From NCBI GenBank assembly GCA_027012045.1, contig JALUZI010000244.1:1-16341 (forward strand): a DNA stretch of 16,341 bases, read 5' to 3'. Source of the stretch: Desulfurococcales archaeon. GTDB taxonomy: Archaea; Thermoproteota; Thermoprotei_A; Sulfolobales; Acidilobaceae. A program made the position numbers and the translations under genes. Positions within the stretch are counted from its first letter, which is position 1. Every line of letters starts with the position of its first letter. Positions 1-6,396 of this stretch are shown here, piece by piece. The notes below the pieces were generated by a model that had not been told where the DNA came from, made no database searches, and saw nothing but the letters and a program-made list of their open reading frames with translations.

Positions 1-2
1 TC

Positions 3-218
3 AAGAACCAGAAGAGGGTATTCTTGGCAAGTGTCTACCTGGACGGAGAGTATGGAGTGAAAGATGTAACTGCAGGAGTGCCAGTAGTACTCGGCAGGAA
101 CGGTGTTGAGAGAATTATCGAGCTCCCGTTGAACGATGAGGAGAAGAAAGGATTCCTAGAGAGCGTCGAGGCTATCAGGGCTAATATCAGCCAGATACCC
201 AAGGAATACCTAAGCTAA
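3..218 (+). CDS. mdh: Malate dehydrogenase, C-terminal end (partial, 5' cut by window)
   Basis: The open frame begins before the window: codons from base 3 read KNQKRVFLASVYLDGEYGVK and run to a TAA stop. The segment VFLASVYLDGEYGVKDVTAG, followed by VPVVLGRNGVERIIEL and a terminal helix rich in Glu and Lys, is the typical last part of the lactate/malate dehydrogenase fold (C-terminal domain, last beta strands and helix). The enzyme interconverts malate and oxaloacetate with NAD(P) in the cytoplasm. Neither the catalytic His nor the substrate Arg residues are visible here, so malate versus lactate cannot be decided from the fragment; malate dehydrogenase is inferred from the archaeal form of the family. 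A TTG at base 24 lies in frame but is inside the conserved fold and is not the start. The gene converges on the minus-strand gene that ends at base 230. Confidence 0.85.
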   Translation, partial: KNQKRVFLASVYLDGEYGVKDVTAGVPVVLGRNGVERIIELPLNDEEKKGFLESVEAIRANISQIPKEYLS

Positions 219-229
219 ACTCCCCTTTT

Positions 230-499
230 TCACTCTCCATAGTCATCCTCTTCCGTGACTAACTCGGCCCCCAAGTACTTTCTCGCCAGCTCGTCTATCT
301 CAGTCCCGGTAGCCTCCTTGAAATGAGTAGACCTGAGCTCGCTTATCCTGTCAGCAGCTTTTTCCACTTTGCTGGCAGGTATGTATAGTATATTCCCCTC
401 GGAGTCTTCTACGAATACACCGTACCTCTTTCTCCTAGCATCGAATACGACGTGCATGCATGGCGGGTCATCACATTCGTATCTACGAGTAGCCGACAC
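230..499 (-). CDS. Small protein of unknown function (89 aa)
   Basis: I do not recognise this family. The GTG start at 499 has a good GGGGTG Shine-Dalgarno site, which itself overlaps the stop codon of the upstream gene; only three bases separate the two genes, so they are almost certainly co-transcribed and translationally linked. The N-terminus carries Cys9, Cys14 and His16, which could bind a metal. Residues 17-45 look like short beta strands (VVFDARRKRYGVFVEDSEG) and the rest is helical and charged, ending in an acidic tail (EEDDYGE). No signal peptide or membrane segment is seen. Its job may relate to the AIR-synthase-like ATPase encoded just upstream, but that rests on position alone. 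Confidence 0.75.
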   Translation of the reverse strand: MSATRRYECDDPPCMHVVFDARRKRYGVFVEDSEGNILYIPASKVEKAADRISELRSTHFKEATGTEIDELARKYLGAELVTEEDDYGE

Positions 500-502
500 T
501 AG

Positions 503-1540
503 CTACACCCCACTACGATCTTCTTCTATTAACCTTGAAAGTTCCTCTCTAACATATCCATTATAATAAACTCCCTTATCCCGTAAATATACATCGAAAC
601 CAGACCACTCCTTTACTATGCCTATAACGGAGAATTCTAGTCCGCTCTCCCTAACTAGTTTAGCAGCAGTTTCTACAGCTTCAGGCTTCATTGTTCCGAT
701 AATGGATCCGCTACTGACAAGTTTCATCCAGTCGGCTCCTAAGGCTTCGGTTATTAGTTTGGTCTCCTCTCTAACAATCATCGACGATGAGTCAATCTCT
801 AGGGAAACATTGGAAGCCTTAGCAAGCTCTATTAATCCTCCCAGTATTCCGCCTTCTGTTGGATCATGCATTGACTCGGCAAGCCCGTTCTCCGCGAGCT
901 TAACTGCTGGTTCAACTACACTTATTTCTTCTATGAAACTCTCTGCTCTCATCAAAACAGTGGGGTCGACCCCGGCTTGAATTAGTTTTTCCTTGAAGTC
1001 GTGTGCAAGAATAGCTGTCCCCTCTAGTGCAGCTGGTTTCACCTGGAAAACCAAGCTGCCCGGCTTGGCTGCTCCTGTTCTCACATATTGGTTGTTTTTC
1101 GTTATTCCTATAGCGGTTGTTATAACGATTGTTTTGGAGATGCCAGGTGAGACTTCAGTGTGTCCTCCTACAATTTTTCCGCCTATCCGGTCCGCCGCCT
1201 TCTTCATTTCCACTACAACTTTCTGGATATGAACAGGATCTGTGTTAGGGGGAAATAAGAGCGTTACAGTAAACCAAGACGGACGGGCTCCCGACACGGC
1301 TATATCGTTGGCGGCTACGTTAATTGAAAGCCATCCAATTCTCGAAGACGCTTCTGTTATTGGATCAGTATGGACAAGCATCACATAGTCGGTATCCCCT
1401 ATTTTGATTACAGCAGCGTCCTCCCCTATACGGGGGCCTACTAGAACATCTGTACCGGGTGACTCGATCTGGGAAAGTATTTCTCCAAGTATGCTATAGG
1501 GTAGCTTCCCAATACCAAGATACTCTCCGCCTTTACGCAT
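503..1540 (-). CDS. AIR synthase-related protein (PurM/HypE-like ATP-dependent enzyme)
   Basis: This 345-aa protein has the PurM/HypE/SelD/ThiL two-domain fold. Visible motifs are GEDAAVI (39-45, nucleotide and Mg binding), HTDPIT (57-62), ANDIAVSGARP (77-87), GGHTEV (125-130) and HDPTEGGILGG (225-235), with SSGSII near 277. Family members use ATP to activate carbonyl or carboxamide oxygen. HypE proper ends in a Pro-Arg-Ile-Cys motif whose cysteine is cyanated; this protein ends EEDRSGV with no cysteine, and no other hydrogenase maturation gene lies near it, so it is better called HypE-like than HypE. The ATG at 1540 has no clear Shine-Dalgarno; a TTG at residue 8 preceded by GGAG is an alternative start. 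It heads a unit with the 89-aa gene. The substrate is unknown. Confidence 0.85.
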   Translation of the reverse strand: MRKGGEYLGIGKLPYSILGEILSQIESPGTDVLVGPRIGEDAAVIKIGDTDYVMLVHTDPITEASSRIGWLSINVAANDIAVSGARPSWFTVTLLFPPNTDPVHIQKVVVEMKKAADRIGGKIVGGHTEVSPGISKTIVITTAIGITKNNQYVRTGAAKPGSLVFQVKPAALEGTAILAHDFKEKLIQAGVDPTVLMRAESFIEEISVVEPAVKLAENGLAESMHDPTEGGILGGLIELAKASNVSLEIDSSSMIVREETKLITEALGADWMKLVSSGSIIGTMKPEAVETAAKLVRESGLEFSVIGIVKEWSGFDVYLRDKGVYYNGYVREELSRLIEEDRSGV

Positions 1541-1561
1541 TGCTAAACACTCTCAGCACTA

Positions 1562-1584
1562 ACCTAAGGAATCATTACTTAGGT
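1562..1584. promoter_or_regulatory. Divergent promoter region with 7-bp inverted repeat (candidate operator)
   Basis: The 91-bp gap between the HypE-like gene (-) and the TatD-like gene (+) contains a perfect inverted repeat, ACCTAAG at 1562-1568 and CTTAGGT at 1578-1584, with a 9-base spacer. The right arm runs into GGTAAAAG (1582-1589), which on the minus strand reads CTTTTACC, a weak TATA-like element about 45 bases before the HypE-like start. The placement would suit a repressor site covering the initiation region of the minus-strand gene. Only the repeat is seen directly; regulation is inferred. Confidence 0.4.
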
Positions 1585-1631
1585 AAAAGTATTCTACTAC
1601 ACCACATTTTAGAATATCTTGGTGTGGCAGA

Positions 1632-2483
1632 TTGAAGTGCCGTTACGCGGACCCGCATCTGCATCCTAACCCTGTTAAAGGACTTGGAGGCAAGATTATC
1701 GCTTCCAAATCTAGGGAGGCCGGGCTATGGTTACTCGGTTTTCTTACATTACCCCCATGGGACTATAACTTAGAGCCTAGCCTAGATAACTATGAGAGAA
1801 TAATTAGGATGATTATACGGGAGTGCCGTGAAGCGTCCTCAAGCGATTTAAAGGTAAAGTGTTTCGCCGGGTTCCATCCAAGCGAAGTTGACAGGCTTAT
1901 AGATAGATACAACGTTAAACCAATGGATGCCCTCGAACTGGGTTACAGGGTTCTGGATGTTATAAAAGAAAAATGCCTTAAAGGGGAGCTAGACGGCATC
2001 GGAGAAGTTGGACATCAGCATTATAAAACATGGGTTGATAGGGCTTTGATATCCCATTTAATCCTGGAGAAAGCCCTCTTAGTATCAGAGGAAACCGGTT
2101 GTCCTCTGCAGATGCATCTTGAAAACAATGATGATTCGACCGTTGAGATAGTTAAGGAAACCCTGGATAGAATCGGGGTTAAACCTAGTAAAAGGATAAT
2201 ATTTCACCACGCAAAACCTTCGATGGCTGTCAAAGCATTTAGGCTAGGCTTGTCCTCAACCATACCTGGGACGAAGAAGCGGTTATTAGAATACCTGGTG
2301 AATAATGTCCCGCCGGTTTATATGTTGGAATCAGACTATGTAGACGATAAGGGCAGGCCCAATGCATTCTATCCATGGAACCTGGCATCGCTTCAAGAAG
2401 AGCTACTTCGGGAAGGAGCGGTAGATGAAGAATACATATGTAAAGTCAATCGGGACAATCCCTTAGATGCACTGGAAACCTAG
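1632..2483 (+). CDS. TatD-like metal-dependent hydrolase (COG1099 type)
   Basis: This 283-aa protein is a TIM-barrel hydrolase of the TatD/amidohydrolase group. The metal-binding residues can be placed in order: HxH at His9 and His11 (DPHLHP), Glu125 in GIGEVG, His162 in QMHLEN, His192/193 in FHHAK and Asp235 in ESDYVDD. This matches the TatD-like pattern of two divalent metals at the barrel mouth. Length and motif spacing fit the archaeal COG1099 proteins rather than bacterial TatD DNase; the substrate is not known. The start is the TTG at 1632, preceded by GGTG. The stop TAG overlaps the stop of the convergent VWA gene within the four bases CTAG. No signal peptide is visible, so a cytoplasmic location is expected. 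Confidence 0.85.
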   Translation: MKCRYADPHLHPNPVKGLGGKIIASKSREAGLWLLGFLTLPPWDYNLEPSLDNYERIIRMIIRECREASSSDLKVKCFAGFHPSEVDRLIDRYNVKPMDALELGYRVLDVIKEKCLKGELDGIGEVGHQHYKTWVDRALISHLILEKALLVSEETGCPLQMHLENNDDSTVEIVKETLDRIGVKPSKRIIFHHAKPSMAVKAFRLGLSSTIPGTKKRLLEYLVNNVPPVYMLESDYVDDKGRPNAFYPWNLASLQEELLREGAVDEEYICKVNRDNPLDALET

Positions 2484-3868
2484 CGATCCCTCCTATAGTA
2501 AATAACCTTCAACGCTTCCTTGTCAGTCAGCTTAAAGGCTTTCAGATAGTAATCTGATGCCCTGCGGAGACTCTCGTTATCACCGCCTATCATTACAGAT
2601 ACTAGGTTCAAATTGGCTTTGGATAAAGTCTTTTTAATGTCCTCAGGATTAATCCGGTCCTCGCCGTCAGTTATAAGAACCAGGTCCCCGGGCCGGAGTC
2701 TTTTCTGCCTAGTCTCCAATACATCCTGCACAGCAGTTCTTATAGCTCTCGAAATATCCGTACCTCCCTGAGGTTTAACCCTGACCATGTAATCTATAAG
2801 CCTAACAACGTCTCTACCCTTGGCTCTAGGACTTATCTTATACAACGGATAGGGAACGCTGTCGAAGAACCTGATCATAAACCACCTGCTCTCATTGATT
2901 GATCTTTTGAATAATGCTATCGCAACAGTTTTCGCCCATATCATCTTTTTACCCGTCATACTTCCACTTTTATCGAGGAGTACGTAAACTGGCCCTCTCC
3001 TGGCTGGTAGTCCCTTTTCGTATAATAATAGATCCTGATTAGCGAAGTTTGCGAGAAACATTATCTCGGGCAGAGCTAGCTGGGAATGATGCAGTCTTTC
3101 TAGATCGGTCCCTCTCTCCAATCCTATTATCTCGCCTTTAGATGACCGGTCGATGACCCGTGAAAACCTGACTTTCCCTATGTCGAAACCGGACAGGTTC
3201 TCTAGGAGCTTTCTAACATCGCTTTTCTCAGCCATTTTCACGAGCTCGGGAACAGCGTCCTCTAAAGTCATGACCGATGATGAGCCTGATGTGAAGCTTT
3301 TAACGAAAGATTCTAGTTCCTTTGCAGTTTTCACAGATTCGACTGTTTTATTTAAAGCTGACTCCACCGCCTTTCTAATCCTTTTATCATCCAAATGCTT
3401 CGGCTCGCCTCCCTTGTCCTCGCTCGATGATATTGATGACTGGTTTCCTTTCCGGGCATAGTCTCCTACACCTGGGAACCCGGCTTGCTTCTGGAGTTCC
3501 AGTGAGAGATTATGTAGAAATATGGCGGCTGCAATAGTAGAGGCTACTGGGTCTGCTATAGTATAGGCTTTCGCTTTCCTGAATGACTCGCTTTCAAGAA
3601 TCGAGGTAAGGACTATGTACCTGTAGTAGAAATCTTTCTCGTCGAAGCTAAGGTTTTTCTTGAATAAGGGGTAGGGGACGAAGAACGCGTAGTATACTTC
3701 TTCCGCTAACTCCAAAGGTATACGGGTTGCTCCATGGGTTTTAGGCTCGCCTAGTTTTCTCGTCACTTTGATTATACGGGAGCCTCTGTATTTCTTCAAT
3801 GGATCGTCTATGTCTAAGCCTTCGAAGAGGCTAGTGTTCTTTTTTCCGGTAGTTCCTGGAATGACCAT
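2480..3868 (-). CDS. VWA-domain protein (CoxE/ViaA-like), partner of MoxR ATPase
   Basis: This 462-aa protein has a von Willebrand factor A domain at about 293-440 with a complete MIDAS metal site: Asp299-x-Ser301-x-Ser303 (DKSGS), Thr370 in GGTD and Asp401 in ITDGED. The N-terminal half is helical and charged, with a Ser/Lys-rich stretch near 141-160. This layout fits the COG2425/ViaA group, cytoplasmic proteins that bind MoxR-type AAA+ ATPases and help insert metals or remodel protein complexes. The ATG follows the moxR stop after a single base, so the two are one operon and probably made in fixed ratio. The client protein cannot be named: no CO dehydrogenase, nitrate reductase or respiratory complex gene is adjacent. 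Confidence 0.88.
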   Translation of the reverse strand: MVIPGTTGKKNTSLFEGLDIDDPLKKYRGSRIIKVTRKLGEPKTHGATRIPLELAEEVYYAFFVPYPLFKKNLSFDEKDFYYRYIVLTSILESESFRKAKAYTIADPVASTIAAAIFLHNLSLELQKQAGFPGVGDYARKGNQSSISSSEDKGGEPKHLDDKRIRKAVESALNKTVESVKTAKELESFVKSFTSGSSSVMTLEDAVPELVKMAEKSDVRKLLENLSGFDIGKVRFSRVIDRSSKGEIIGLERGTDLERLHHSQLALPEIMFLANFANQDLLLYEKGLPARRGPVYVLLDKSGSMTGKKMIWAKTVAIALFKRSINESRWFMIRFFDSVPYPLYKISPRAKGRDVVRLIDYMVRVKPQGGTDISRAIRTAVQDVLETRQKRLRPGDLVLITDGEDRINPEDIKKTLSKANLNLVSVMIGGDNESLRRASDYYLKAFKLTDKEALKVIYYRRDR

Positions 3869-3869
3869 T

Positions 3870-5021
3870 TTACATACCTAGTTTATTAGTTACCTCGTCG
3901 AGGAGATCGTCTATTTTGTTAATGAGCACGTCTACCTTGTTTGTAACCCTGCTATCATCACTGGTACGGGATATCATGGCGACGCGCCGCCTGGCTGCTT
4001 TAAGACTCCTATATATCTCGACGAGCTTGGGGTCGAAGCTCTTAAGCCTACCGACCTCCTTCTTTATGAGTTCCACATTATGATCTATCTCGTCAAGCTC
4101 TACAAGTATCTTGTCAGGGGTTCTCAGCTCCTCAAGTAGTATATTGTTTATTTTATCAAAATCCTCGGCGTCCCTGGGAGCAATGTATTTGAGTACGAAG
4201 AGATCTTCTGTTCTAGCTTTCATTCTGCCGTTGAATAACGCGTATGCCGCGATGGCTTTCAGAGTTTTACCTTTCCTTCTATCAGTGAGATGCATTCCAT
4301 TATCCTCTAGTATAGCGAATAGCCTCAGTAGGCTCTGTTTAACACTGGTTAGATCCACCTGGAAGATTAGCTTGTTCAAGCTAAGTAAGTCCGATGAGGA
4401 CATAACTGGCTTAACATCTTCGAACACGCCTTTCTCTATCATCCATGAGCGGTCAAGCAGTTTTTCCCATAGCTCTTCTGGGACAGGCTTAACTATATGC
4501 CTGAATAGGAGCCTGTCATACAGAGCGTCTAGCTCCGGCTCGTCGGGTATCCTGTTGCTGGCGCTGACGAGAGACCAGAGCGGGACTTTTATCTCGCTAT
4601 AACCGTCGTATAAGACTCTCTCTTGAAGTATGCTTAGAAGACTGTTTAGTATCGCACTGTTAGCGTTGAAGATCTCGTCTAAGAAGGCTATTTCAGCGTC
4701 AGGCAGTTTGTTAGATGTTATCCTCTTATACAACCCCTTTCTCAACGCGTTAATGTCTAGGGGGCCGAACAGCTCTGAGGGTTCAGTAAATCTTGTTAGT
4801 AGATATTTGAAGAACTTAGCGTTTAGGAGAAGGGCTGCCCTTCTAGCTAGAGCGCTTTTAGCGGTTCCGGGCTCGCCAATTATTATAACATGCTCCCCCG
4901 ATAGTAGTGCAAGAACTATGGTTAGAGCCTCTTCGTCTCTCCCAACAAAGGGTTCTTTCAGTTTTTCATAGAAAAGCCTCGGCTTCTCCAACAAATCGGC
5001 TGGCTGAGCTGTCTCCGTCAA
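3870..5021 (-). CDS. MoxR family AAA+ ATPase (RavA-like)
   Basis: This 383-aa protein has a MoxR AAA+ module in its first half: Walker A GEPGTAKS (49-56), the RFTEPSELFGPLD insert (78-90) typical of MoxR/RavA proteins, Walker B IAFLDE (111-116), sensor 1 in SASNRIPD around Asn156 and conserved arginines at LDALYDRLLFR (165-174). The C-terminal third is a charged helical region, perhaps a coiled coil for oligomer contacts. Such ATPases form hexamers that act as chaperones with a VWA partner, which here is the next gene. The start is the TTG at 5021 after a GAGG-containing site. The promoter lies in the 71-bp divergent gap shared with cdd. The name moxR describes the family and not methanol metabolism. 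Confidence 0.9.
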   Translation of the reverse strand: MTETAQPADLLEKPRLFYEKLKEPFVGRDEEALTIVLALLSGEHVIIIGEPGTAKSALARRAALLLNAKFFKYLLTRFTEPSELFGPLDINALRKGLYKRITSNKLPDAEIAFLDEIFNANSAILNSLLSILQERVLYDGYSEIKVPLWSLVSASNRIPDEPELDALYDRLLFRHIVKPVPEELWEKLLDRSWMIEKGVFEDVKPVMSSSDLLSLNKLIFQVDLTSVKQSLLRLFAILEDNGMHLTDRRKGKTLKAIAAYALFNGRMKARTEDLFVLKYIAPRDAEDFDKINNILLEELRTPDKILVELDEIDHNVELIKKEVGRLKSFDPKLVEIYRSLKAARRRVAMISRTSDDSRVTNKVDVLINKIDDLLDEVTNKLGM

Positions 5022-5042
5022 CTTTCCTCAACCCTTCACTCA

Positions 5043-5055
5043 CCCTAAATATACA
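5043..5055. promoter_or_regulatory. A/T-rich TATA-like element shared by divergent moxR and cdd genes
   Basis: The 71-bp gap holds a single clear A/T-rich core, CCCTAAATATACAG (about 5043-5056). It lies 22-34 bases upstream of the moxR-like TTG on the minus strand and 38-50 bases upstream of the cdd GTG on the plus strand, so it may serve either or both directions. No other strong TATA candidate is seen in the gap. Assignment is by eye. Confidence 0.4.
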
Positions 5056-5092
5056 GTACACCTAAAAAGATTATTGATAGGAGGGATCAGCC

Positions 5093-5491
5093 GTGGAGGA
5101 GAAGGAGCTTCTTAGCCTAGCTAGAGGGATAATAGAGAACTCCTACGCGCCTTACTCCAATTTCAGAGTTGCGGCTATAGTAGAGACTCGGAGTGGGAAA
5201 CTCTACTATGGTGTGAATGTTGAGAATGCCAGTTACGGGTTATCAATATGTGCTGAACGCGTAGCTGTATTCAACGCTGTAACACACGGGCATAGAGACA
5301 TAGAGAACGTGTACATTTTCACGGAGTCGGACCAGCCTGTTAGCCCCTGCGGTGCTTGTAGACAGGTTATATCTGAGTTCAATCCTAAGGCGACGATAGT
5401 ATCATATAGCTTGAGGACGGGTGATAAGGTTGTTTGGAATTTGGAAGATCTTTTACCTCACCAGTTTAGGCTGGAGGATAAGAGTAAGTGA
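5093..5491 (+). CDS. cdd: Cytidine deaminase
   Basis: This 132-aa enzyme deaminates cytidine and deoxycytidine to uridine and deoxyuridine in pyrimidine salvage. The zinc site is complete: Cys53-Ala-Glu55 (the glutamate is the proton shuttle) and Pro85-Cys86-x2-Cys89. The N-terminal YAPYSNFRVAA (18-28) and NVENASYG (42-49) bind the nucleoside. Length and a single domain point to the small tetrameric class with three cysteine zinc ligands. The GTG start at 5093 is set by a strong GGAGGG site seven bases before it. The gene stands alone, with its promoter in the gap shared with the MoxR operon, and it ends about 20 bases before the 3' end of the oppositely oriented initiator tRNA gene. Confidence 0.95.
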   Translation: MEEKELLSLARGIIENSYAPYSNFRVAAIVETRSGKLYYGVNVENASYGLSICAERVAVFNAVTHGHRDIENVYIFTESDQPVSPCGACRQVISEFNPKATIVSYSLRTGDKVVWNLEDLLPHQFRLEDKSK

Positions 5492-5513
5492 TGGCGGGGC
5501 CCCCGCAATTACT

Positions 5514-5622
5514 TGGTAGCGGGGGGTGGAGTCTCCCAGGGCCACCGCTCGGGCAGCCCTGATTTGAACCACCGACCTCGGGGTTATGAGCCCCGCGGGC
5601 TACCAGGCTACCCTACCCCGCT
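5514..5622 (-). tRNA. Initiator tRNA-Met (CAT) with 32-nt intron in the T-loop
   Basis: Read on the minus strand, acceptor AGCGGGG pairs with CCCCGCT, followed by A73 and an encoded CCA. The D stem is GGGT/GCCC and the anticodon stem CGGGG/CCCCG around loop CTCATAA (anticodon CAT). T stem GGTGG pairs with CCACC. The A1-U72 pair and the G-C run in the anticodon stem are hallmarks of initiator tRNA, so this is not elongator Met or the Ile CAT species. The T-loop reads TTCAAA and is then interrupted by 32 bases before the stem closes; removing them gives a normal 77-nt tRNA. The 3' end faces cdd. The tRNA must be spliced at a non-canonical site, since no insert is present after position 37. Confidence 0.95.
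5531..5562 (-). other. tRNA intron (about 32 nt, T-loop, near position 59/60)
   Basis: The insert lies inside the T-loop of the initiator tRNA gene. Its exact ends can slide by two bases because TC occurs at both borders (5562-5531, 5561-5530 or 5560-5529). It folds into a 9-bp hairpin, AGGGCTGCC (5560-5552) with GGTGGCCCT (5546-5538) around loop CGAGC. By eye I cannot draw a perfect 3-4-3 bulge-helix-bulge at the junction, so the splicing endonuclease would have to accept a relaxed motif. Position 59/60 is a known non-canonical intron site in crenarchaeal tRNAs. Confidence 0.85.
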
Positions 5623-5662
5623 ATTTTTCCCCGCCAATAACTATTGAATAGAGAGAAGGTTG

Positions 5663-5676
5663 GTTTTTATTTTTAT
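5663..5676 (-). promoter_or_regulatory. TATA-like element of the initiator tRNA gene
   Basis: On the minus strand the A/T-rich stretch ATAAAAATAAAAACC ends 41 bases before the mature tRNA 5' end. That distance fits a TATA box with a short 5' leader removed by RNase P. It is the only strong candidate between the tRNA and the small gene that ends at 5698. Confidence 0.5.
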
Positions 5677-5697
5677 TCTCGGGATAATGGAAGTATT

Positions 5698-5856
5698 CTA
5701 GCATTTAGCTTCGTCAGCTTCTAAATTATATCTTTTCAGGAACTTACATAGGCTGGATTTAGGTACAACTGCTTCCATCCCTCCTGGAACTGAGACCATT
5801 ACAATACTTCCTTTGTCTACTATTCTGACTTTAACTTTCTTGTAACCAGTATCCAC
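5698..5856 (-). CDS. Small protein of unknown function (52 aa), below usual length cut-off
   Basis: Translating the minus strand from the GTG at 5856 gives a 52-residue product starting MDTGYKKVKVRIVDKGSIVM and ending with a TAG at 5698-5700. The GTG is preceded by a strong GAGGTG site eight bases away, and an in-frame stop lies at 5881-5883, so the start is well defined. The sequence alternates charged and hydrophobic residues in its first half like a small beta barrel or hairpin (KVKVRIVDKGSIVMVSVPGG), then has a helix (SLCKFLKRYNLEADEA) and two cysteines, Cys37 and the terminal Cys52. No family is recognised. It could be a small regulatory or nucleic-acid-binding protein, but nothing proves that. 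It lies in the same orientation as the winged-helix gene 140 bases upstream and the tRNA downstream. Confidence 0.65.
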   Translation of the reverse strand: MDTGYKKVKVRIVDKGSIVMVSVPGGMEAVVPKSSLCKFLKRYNLEADEAKC

Positions 5857-5888
5857 TAGGAATTCACCTCTGATAACGTTTCACTGGA

Positions 5889-5903
5889 TAAAAAAGAAAA
5901 AGA
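5889..5903 (-). terminator. U-rich tract downstream of the winged-helix gene
   Basis: On the minus strand this reads as T runs (CTTTTTCTTTTTT), about 100 bases after the stop of the 106-aa gene and about 35 bases before the GTG of the 52-aa gene. Archaeal RNA polymerase stops at such U-rich tracts without a hairpin. The same tract could instead be part of the promoter of the 52-aa gene. The rest of the gap 5857-5997 shows nothing recognisable. Confidence 0.35.
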
Positions 5904-5997
5904 TTTGGGGTGTTTACATGTATGTCGTGTTAACTGTTCCTTGTTCGATTAGCAGGATGTTCAATGGTTGCTAGAGTTTCTAGGATTATTTTGGAGC

Positions 5998-6318
5998 CTA
6001 GGCTATTGTTTCTACTCTTATGTGGCTTACTGCTGCGGGGTTCTTGACTTTAGAGTAATCGAGCTTGTCCAGATATTTCGGTAGAGTGAATCTTGTGCCT
6101 GTAAGTTCAACGACGTCTCCCCTGACTTTGAGTCTGTATATTGTTTTACGGAGTCTGTCTTCTCCAGCTATTCCGCTAAACATTTTCTTGAGTTCTCTCC
6201 ACGAAACAGGCCTTCCTGCTTTATCTAGTTTTTCTAGTACCATCTTCTCTAGTTCATCGTCTCGAGGTGCTTCTGTCACTATCACGTCCATGTCCTCATA
6301 TATTACCTCGTTACCCAT
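5998..6318 (-). CDS. Winged helix-turn-helix protein (106 aa), probable DNA-binding regulator
   Basis: Residues about 21-82 have the pattern of a winged helix domain: helix DELEKMVLEKLDKAG, a second helix SWRELKKMFSGIAG, a basic recognition helix EDRLRKTIYRLKVRG and a hairpin wing DVVELTGTRFTLP. The 20 residues before it are acidic and the tail after it is short and unstructured. No ligand domain or metal motif is seen, so it may be a one-domain repressor or a chromatin-associated factor. The ATG at 6318 follows GGTG by six bases, and a strong TATA box lies about 40 bases upstream. That TATA box sits between two copies of TCTA-N3-TAGA, which invites the idea of autoregulation. No target other than its own promoter, or the divergent iorAB, is suggested by position. 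Confidence 0.8.
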   Translation of the reverse strand: MGNEVIYEDMDVIVTEAPRDDELEKMVLEKLDKAGRPVSWRELKKMFSGIAGEDRLRKTIYRLKVRGDVVELTGTRFTLPKYLDKLDYSKVKNPAAVSHIRVETIA

Positions 6319-6335
6319 CTTTTACACCGTATAAT

Positions 6336-6378
6336 ATCTATTATAGAAACATTTATATAAAATTATTCTACAATAGAT
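6336..6378. promoter_or_regulatory. Promoter of the winged-helix gene with two flanking operator-like palindromes
   Basis: The minus-strand TATA box TTTATATAAAT lies at 6352-6362. It is bracketed by TCTATTATAGA (6337-6347) and TCTACAATAGA (6367-6377). Each copy is palindromic in its outer four bases, and together they form 13-bp inverted arms (6336-6348 and 6366-6378) with one mismatch. Their centres are 30 bp apart, close to three helical turns. Dimers bound at both sites would block TBP and polymerase access to the minus-strand promoter. Confidence 0.6.
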
Positions 6379-6396
6379 GAGAAAAATCCACACCAG

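Noticed and set aside
503..1540. Calling the AIR-synthase-like protein HypE or thiamine-phosphate kinase
   Set aside because: The C-terminal PRIC motif of HypE is missing and no hydrogenase genes are near; the HDPTEGGI motif argues against ThiL.
4111..4602. 163-codon open frame antisense to the MoxR gene
   Set aside because: It is a shadow of the ATPase frame, rich in Ser runs, with no promoter or ribosome site. The same applies to long frames antisense to moeA (11641-12159) and to the VWA gene (3153-3461).
5494..5506. G/C-rich near-palindrome GCGGGGCCCCCGC after the tRNA gene
   Set aside because: It has no loop and no following T run, so I do not call it a terminator; it may be chance in a G/C-rich tRNA-flanking region.
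5514..5622. The tRNA as a pseudogene because of the broken T arm
   Set aside because: Removing 32 bases restores every stem, the T-loop consensus and CCA exactly, which is better explained by an intron.
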